Assembly (NCBI RefSeq): GCF_003344625.1
Contig: NZ_QPKJ02000006.1
Coordinates: 310,001-374,000 of the forward strand
DNA: 64,000 nt
Direction: 5' to 3'
Source: Solirubrobacter deserti
GTDB lineage: Bacteria; Actinomycetota; Thermoleophilia; Solirubrobacterales; Solirubrobacteraceae
Shown: piece by piece, positions 59,964 through 64,000 of the stretch
Layout of the letters: each line of letters starts with the position of its first letter
Numbering within the stretch: the stretch's first letter is position 1
Translations under genes and position numbers: made by a program
Notes under the pieces: model-generated
The model's database searches: none
What the model was told of the DNA's origin: nothing
The model's input: only the letters and a program-made list of their open reading frames with translations

Positions 59964-60584
59964 ATGCCGCGCCAGCTCGCCGACATCATGGCCGAGTACG
60001 CCGTGCACGAGGAGTCGCGCAAGCCGACGCTCTTCACGCGCGACGACGCCGGGCACGTGCGCGCGCACGAGTTCAACGAGCCCGACGACGACTCGGCGAT
60101 CCGGCGCGTGCAGGGCATCGTGGCCGACTCGTCGGGCGCGGTCACCGGGCTCATGCTGCTCGCGTTCGAGCCGGAGCGGGTGCTCATCACCGCCACGGAC
60201 GGCGCAACGCACATCGCCGCCCAGTCCTTGGTGACGGGCGGCGTGCTGGGCGAGTGGCGCGAGCTCACCCCGGGCGACCCGACCGCGACCTTCATGGTCA
60301 ACGTGCTGCGGACCGCGCTCGGGCAGGACACGCTCACGCAGCGCAAGGGCGCGCTCGACGAGGTCGCGATGCTGCGCCGCGCGCTCGACGGGTTCCTGCA
60401 GCGGGTGGACGCGAACGGGCACCTTGCCACGGGTGACGGCGTGCTCGAGGCCGACCGGCTGGGCCTGGTAGAGCTCGCGCGCGACGCCCTCGCGCTCGCC
60501 GTCTCCCACGGGCGCGCAGACCGGCAGCTCGACGACGGGCTCACCCTCAGGCGGGTGCCGTCCCGGCCGGCGGACCTGACCTGA
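59964..60584 (+). CDS. Hypothetical protein, 206 residues
   Basis: Opens 'MPRQLADIMAEYAVHEESRK', then 'HVRAHEFNEPDDDSAIRRVQ', a beta-rich middle and a helical end ('VLEADRLGLVELARDALALA'). Cytoplasmic by composition; no family recognised. Starts 20 bp after the anti-sigma gene, so it may be part of the same transcript. The 3' end overlaps the convergent Lrp gene by 38 bp. Confidence 0.66.
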   Translation: MPRQLADIMAEYAVHEESRKPTLFTRDDAGHVRAHEFNEPDDDSAIRRVQGIVADSSGAVTGLMLLAFEPERVLITATDGATHIAAQSLVTGGVLGEWRELTPGDPTATFMVNVLRTALGQDTLTQRKGALDEVAMLRRALDGFLQRVDANGHLATGDGVLEADRLGLVELARDALALAVSHGRADRQLDDGLTLRRVPSRPADLT

Positions 60585-60990
60585 GGACGATCGTCGTCTC
60601 GGTGTCCGCGGCGCCGTGGCGGACCCGCAACGTCCTGAGCAGCATGTCGAGCTCGGCGGTGTCGCGGCAGGCCACGCGCAGCTGATAGTCCGGCGCGCCG
60701 GTGAGGTGCAGCACCTCGATCACCGACGGCAGCCGCGACGCCTCCACCGCGAACTGGTCCGAGTCCACCCCGTGCGCGAGCGTGATGCCCACCAGCGCCT
60801 CCAGGTTGCGGCCGCCCGCGGCGGGGTCGATCAGCGCCGTGAAGCCGAGGATCACCTTCTGCTGGCGCAGGCGGCGGACGCGGTCGGCGGCGGCGTTCGC
60901 GCTCAGGCCCACCGCGGCGCCGAGCTCCCGCCAGGACAGACGCCCGTCCGCGCGGAGCAGCCTGAGAATCTCGCTGTCCGTGGGGTCCAT
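60547..60990 (-). CDS. Lrp/AsnC-family transcriptional regulator
   Basis: 147 residues. N-terminal HTH 'WRELGAAVGLSANAAADRVR' (recognition helix in the latter part) and C-terminal RAM/effector domain ('GITLAHGVDSDQF', 'HLTGAPDYQLRVACRDTAEL'). Lrp proteins sense amino acids. It is divergent from a LysE-type exporter gene 51 bp away, the classic arrangement for an amino-acid exporter and its own activator. Confidence 0.92.
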   Translation of the reverse strand: MDPTDSEILRLLRADGRLSWRELGAAVGLSANAAADRVRRLRQQKVILGFTALIDPAAGGRNLEALVGITLAHGVDSDQFAVEASRLPSVIEVLHLTGAPDYQLRVACRDTAELDMLLRTLRVRHGAADTETTIVLRSGPPAGTAPA

Positions 60991-61041
60991 GACCGCGATT
61001 GTCTCAGTCTTTCGCCGATGGTTCTTGCGTTCCGCGGCACG

Positions 61042-61650
61042 ATGGAGCAGAACAGGCGCATGTTCGTCGCCGGGCTCGTCGCAGGACTCGCCATCGCCAT
61101 GCAGATCGGGGCGGTGTCGCTGCTGCTGATCGAGGCGGCGGTCGTGGGCGGGCCGCGCAAGGGCGTGGCTGCGGGGATGGGGGTCGCGACGGTCGACGTC
61201 GTCTACGCGGTGATCGCGGGCGTCGCGGGCGGCTTCGCGGGCGCCGCGCTGTCAGGGCACGAGCGCGAGATCAAGCTGTTCGCGGCCGCCGTGCTGGCCG
61301 CGATCGCGCTCCACGGGCTCGCGGGCCTGTGGCGCGATCCCGAGGTGCGCGAGATGGACACGAGCGGCAGCGCGCGCTCGCACTACGCGCGCTTCTTCGC
61401 CATCACAGCGGTCAACCCGCTCACGATCGCCTCGTTCGCCGCGGTCGCCACCGCGTTGTCGGTCGACGGCGCGGGCGCGGTGGCCGCGTTCGTGCTCGGC
61501 GTGGCTGTCGGCACGGGCGGCTGGCACCTGTTCCTGCCGCTGGCCGCCGGGCACGCGGGGCGCTGGGTGACGCCCGCGATCCGGCGCACGCTCGCGATCG
61601 GCGGACGCGTGCTCGTGCTGGGCATCGCGGTGCACCTGGCGGTCTCCTGA
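61042..61650 (+). CDS. LysE-family amino-acid exporter
   Basis: 202 residues with about six membrane helices and the LysE-type opening 'FVAGLVAGLAIAMQIGAVSL', 'GMGVATVDVVYAVIAGVAGG', and 'FFAITAVNPLTIASFAAVAT' where NP is the family's conserved pair. Exports basic or other amino acids. Three starts are possible (61018, 61042, 61060); 61042 is chosen, and GGAG at 61044-61047 would favour 61060. Divergent Lrp gene is its probable activator. Confidence 0.83.
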   Translation: MEQNRRMFVAGLVAGLAIAMQIGAVSLLLIEAAVVGGPRKGVAAGMGVATVDVVYAVIAGVAGGFAGAALSGHEREIKLFAAAVLAAIALHGLAGLWRDPEVREMDTSGSARSHYARFFAITAVNPLTIASFAAVATALSVDGAGAVAAFVLGVAVGTGGWHLFLPLAAGHAGRWVTPAIRRTLAIGGRVLVLGIAVHLAVS

Positions 61651-61679
61651 CTTACAGAAAACAAGCCTCGCCGGTCCGG

Positions 61680-61704
61680 TATAAATCCGGCTGTCCTTTG
61701 ACAG
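61680..61704 (+). promoter_or_regulatory. Putative promoter and inverted repeat upstream of the DUF1080 gene
   Basis: TATAAA at 61680-61685 is the best -10-like sequence in the 70-bp gap, though its best upstream partner TTACAG (61652-61657) is at an over-long 22-bp spacing. A perfect inverted repeat CTGTC-CTTT-GACAG at 61691-61704 lies between it and the strong GGAGGGGG site before the ATG, in a position that could block transcription. Confidence 0.4.
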
Positions 61705-61720
61705 AAGTGGAGGGGGAGAG

Positions 61721-63508
61721 ATGCAACGCAGCTTGCTCGCGTGCATGACGGGGTTCGCCGCCCTGCTGGCGGCCCCGGCCGCGCAGGCGCAGTACACGGC
61801 TCCGGCGCCCGACCCGGGCTTCCGGTACATCTTCGACGGAACGGCGACCGGCTCGGATGCGTCGTTCGACAAGTGGCTGTTCGCGGCCGGCACAGCCGCT
61901 CAGTCGCGGCCCGCGTCCGAAGGCGGCCTGGGCCAGGCGACGCTGAACACCAGCAACGGCGCGATCGACGTCGGCGCTTCGCCGTTCGGCGCCTACTGGT
62001 ACCCGGTGAAGGCGTTCGGCGACGCGGTGTTCCGCATCCAGTACCAGGTGCAGGACACGCCCACGTCCACCCGCAACGGCGGCGTGATGATCCGCACGCC
62101 GGAGGTCCGCTACACGGGCGCGGACACCAACGCGGTGCTCGCCCAGAAGCCGACCGGCTTCAACTTCGACGTGTGCCCGGGAGCGATCCCGCTGTGCAAC
62201 CGGACGGAGCCGGCGCCGTCGACCACCTACAAGTGGCCGGGCTCAACCCCGAACCTCCCGCCCGCGTTCGATTACACGGGCGGCTACTGCGCCCGGTCGA
62301 CCGCCGCCGGCGTCTACAACGTCAACGGGTTGAACGGCCAGCCGCTGACCACCAACGGCAACGCGAACAACCACCAGCACTGGACGCAGGTCGCGTGCGG
62401 CCACGAGGTGCAGATCAACGAGACGCTGACGGGCGGCGGTCCGCAGCCGTCGACCGATCCGATCAAGACCGGCTCGATCTACAACTTCCGCAACCTCAAC
62501 GCCGAGCAGTCGCGGACGTACGAGCGCCTCGACAAGGGCGTCTGGCACGAGATGGAGATCCGCACGATCGGCCAGCAGTACACCGTCCTGGTCGACGGCA
62601 AGATCCTCAACCAGTTCGACAACGCGATCCCGAAGACCGCGTCGCGCGCCGGTGACCCGCCGACGATGGCTCGCCAACTGGCCGCCGGCTACCTCGGCCT
62701 GCAGACCCACGGCGGCAACGACCGCATCTCCTACCGCGAGATGCAGGTCAAGGAGTTCACCGCCGCCGACCTGCCGGTCAACACCGTCGCGCCGTCGGTC
62801 AGCGGCACCGGCTACCAGAGCGAGCCGCTCACCTGCAACCACGGCGGGTGGAACGCGGCCGCCGGCTCGACCCGCTGGGTCACGTGGTACCGGGCCAACA
62901 AGATCCCCGAGAACCACCCGCGCTTCCGCGCCCCGAACCAGCTCGACTACAACAACACCACCACGCCGCCGACCTCGCGGTCCGGCACGGCGAACCTCAC
63001 CTGGCTGGACGCGCAGATCGTGGGCGAGGGCAACACCTACACGCCCACCGGCGCCGACCTCGGCAAGACGATCTACTGCCAGGTGAGCGTCGACAACGCG
63101 GGCGCGACCGTGTTCAAGACCGCCCTCGCGCCGGAGATCATCGTCGCGCGCGACGTTCCGGTCGGCGGCACTGTCCCGGCCACCCTGTCGCTGAACGTCG
63201 CCGCGGCCTCGTTCGAGCCGTTCGTCCCGGGCGTCGAGAAGGACTACACGGCGTCCACGACCGCCACGGTCATCTCGACCGCCGGCGACGCGAAGCTGAC
63301 CGTGAGCGAGCCCGGCCACCTGACCAACGGCGCCTTCACGCTGCCCGAGCCGCTGCGCGTCTCGTTCTCGAAGTCCTCGTGGGACGCCCCGGTGTCCAAC
63401 GAGGAGGTCGACGTGGAGTTCAAGCAGCTGATCAAGGACACGGACCCGCTGCGCACGGGCACGTACTCCAAGACGCTGACCTTCACGCTCAGCACCACGA
63501 ACCCGTAG
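61721..63508 (+). CDS. Secreted DUF1080 (3-keto-disaccharide hydrolase-like) protein
   Basis: 595 residues. Signal peptide MQRSLLACMTGFAALLAAPA with cleavage after AQA (~23). Residues ~35-355 are a concanavalin-like DUF1080 domain: 'YIFDGTATGSDASFDKWLFA', 'PFGAYWYPVKAFGDAVFRIQ', 'NGGVMIRTPE', 'GVWHEMEIRTIGQQYTVLVD' and 'YLGLQTHGGNDRISYREMQV', interrupted by an insert with Cys pairs (~150-230). The rest is beta-rich with an Ig-like unit ('GTGYQSEPLTCNHGGWN') and a C-terminal domain. The domain binds or cleaves saccharides outside the cell. Overlaps the DUF559 gene by 20 bp. Confidence 0.82.
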   Translation: MQRSLLACMTGFAALLAAPAAQAQYTAPAPDPGFRYIFDGTATGSDASFDKWLFAAGTAAQSRPASEGGLGQATLNTSNGAIDVGASPFGAYWYPVKAFGDAVFRIQYQVQDTPTSTRNGGVMIRTPEVRYTGADTNAVLAQKPTGFNFDVCPGAIPLCNRTEPAPSTTYKWPGSTPNLPPAFDYTGGYCARSTAAGVYNVNGLNGQPLTTNGNANNHQHWTQVACGHEVQINETLTGGGPQPSTDPIKTGSIYNFRNLNAEQSRTYERLDKGVWHEMEIRTIGQQYTVLVDGKILNQFDNAIPKTASRAGDPPTMARQLAAGYLGLQTHGGNDRISYREMQVKEFTAADLPVNTVAPSVSGTGYQSEPLTCNHGGWNAAAGSTRWVTWYRANKIPENHPRFRAPNQLDYNNTTTPPTSRSGTANLTWLDAQIVGEGNTYTPTGADLGKTIYCQVSVDNAGATVFKTALAPEIIVARDVPVGGTVPATLSLNVAAASFEPFVPGVEKDYTASTTATVISTAGDAKLTVSEPGHLTNGAFTLPEPLRVSFSKSSWDAPVSNEEVDVEFKQLIKDTDPLRTGTYSKTLTFTLSTTNP

Positions 63509-64000
63509 TCCGGTGGGCGGCCACCGCTCGGGTGGCCGCCTCCAGCTCGCCCTCTCTGAACCGCAGCACCTCGAAGCCGCCTGCTCGCCAGGCGGCTTCT
63601 TTGCGTGCGTCCTCGTGGCGGGTTCTCGTTCGCCGGTGGTGAGGACCGTCGAGCTCGATCGCGAGCGCGAGGTCCGGCCAGTGGAAGTCGACCTCGTAGC
63701 CGTTGAGGTGGGTGTTCACGAGTGGTTCCTCCAGCCCGGCCTGCTCGAGCGCGTTGAGGAAGCGGCCCTCGCCGCGGCTGCGGATACCGGCACTGCCGCG
63801 CTCGTGCAAGGCGATCGCATCGTCGAGCCGGGTGATGTGGTTGCGCCGCCCCGCCCGCTCCCGCGCGTCCCGCACATGGTCGAGGCGCAGGAGGTCCTTG
63901 AACTCGGCCTCGTGCATGACGTTCGCGAGCTCCCACTTCGTCAATTCGCCGGTGAGATCGACGAGGAGTCGCGGGATCGTGGTGACGGGAATGCCCTTGA
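63489..64000 (-). CDS. DUF559/AbiEi-like endonuclease-domain protein (5' end outside window)
   Basis: The frame enters from beyond the right edge ('GIPVTTIPRLLVDLTGELTK', the usual mid-part of these proteins before the nuclease domain) and ends with the DUF559 nuclease core: 'NGYEVDFHWPDLALAIELDG' (Asp and Glu residues of the Vsr-like site), 'KEAAWRAGGFEVLRFRE'. The N-terminal DNA-binding part is missing. These proteins are common in Actinobacteria and of uncertain role. It ends inside the DUF1080 gene by 20 bp. Confidence 0.82.
   Translation of the reverse strand, partial: KGIPVTTIPRLLVDLTGELTKWELANVMHEAEFKDLLRLDHVRDARERAGRRNHITRLDDAIALHERGSAGIRSRGEGRFLNALEQAGLEEPLVNTHLNGYEVDFHWPDLALAIELDGPHHRRTRTRHEDARKEAAWRAGGFEVLRFREGELEAATRAVAAHRTTGSWC

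Noticed and set aside
61652..61685. A sigma-70 promoter with TTACAG and TATAAA
   Set aside because: Spacing is 22 bp, too long for a standard promoter; only the -10-like part is kept as a weak candidate.

Overview
The window is about 70% GC DNA packed with genes on both strands, many of them coupled by ATGA, GTGA or TGATG overlaps or overlapping at convergent 3' ends. I see no mobile element, CRISPR array, rRNA or convincing tRNA. The gene set points to a chromosomal segment of a soil actinobacterium of class Thermoleophilia, most likely Solirubrobacter-like: GTP-dependent PEP carboxykinase, a giant NAD-glutamate dehydrogenase, very large secreted proteins with Cys-paired Ig-like repeats ending in 'VRAVDAAGN', several ECF sigma factors including one fused to its own zinc-finger membrane domain, and a PGPGW membrane protein. 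The taxon is an inference from gene content.

Left part (1-8 kb): a GGDEF-EAL protein cut by the window edge, a truncated TfoX protein, a coupled ECF sigma (SnoaL tail)/inositol-phosphatase pair, an ABC-2 exporter, a second ECF sigma, a DHFR/RibD-like reductase, an AraC regulator with a glutaredoxin, and a SirB1-like protein. From 8.07 to 19.86 kb on the minus strand lies a four-gene translationally coupled operon of huge secreted proteins: a beta-propeller/Calx-beta protein, two paralogous Ig-repeat proteins sharing an unrecognised core, and an LCAT-like hydrolase whose first hydrolase domain has lost its nucleophile. At 20.2-28.2 kb, also minus strand, are a PGPGW membrane protein, a giant LuxR ATPase regulator, a secreted NPP + 5'-nucleotidase fusion and a saccharopine-dehydrogenase-like oxidoreductase.

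Central part (28-43 kb): a YkgJ cysteine-cluster protein and a lipoprotein; a pckG-NAD-GDH operon that would route amino-acid carbon to gluconeogenesis; a divergent MaoC hydratase/malyl-CoA lyase pair of the 3-hydroxypropionate or ethylmalonyl-CoA type; a run of small unknown genes, one frameshifted; and an FAD oxidoreductase divergent from a MocR regulator.

Right part (43-64 kb): an alpha/beta hydrolase and an LPDI-repeat membrane protein divergent from a TetR gene over a shared operator; a perfect 33-bp palindrome that supplies the stop codons of two convergent genes; a PepSY protein next to an OmpR-type two-component system that shares an 11-mer; a DHA2 exporter; a cupin/unknown/PhoD-like operon; a sigma/anti-sigma fusion; a HTH-ClpN protein; DUF1697; a secreted protein coupled to a hydroxyacid-oxoacid transhydrogenase; a frameshifted M24 peptidase; an ECF sigma/anti-sigma pair; an Lrp regulator divergent from a LysE exporter; a secreted DUF1080 protein; and a DUF559 protein cut by the right edge.
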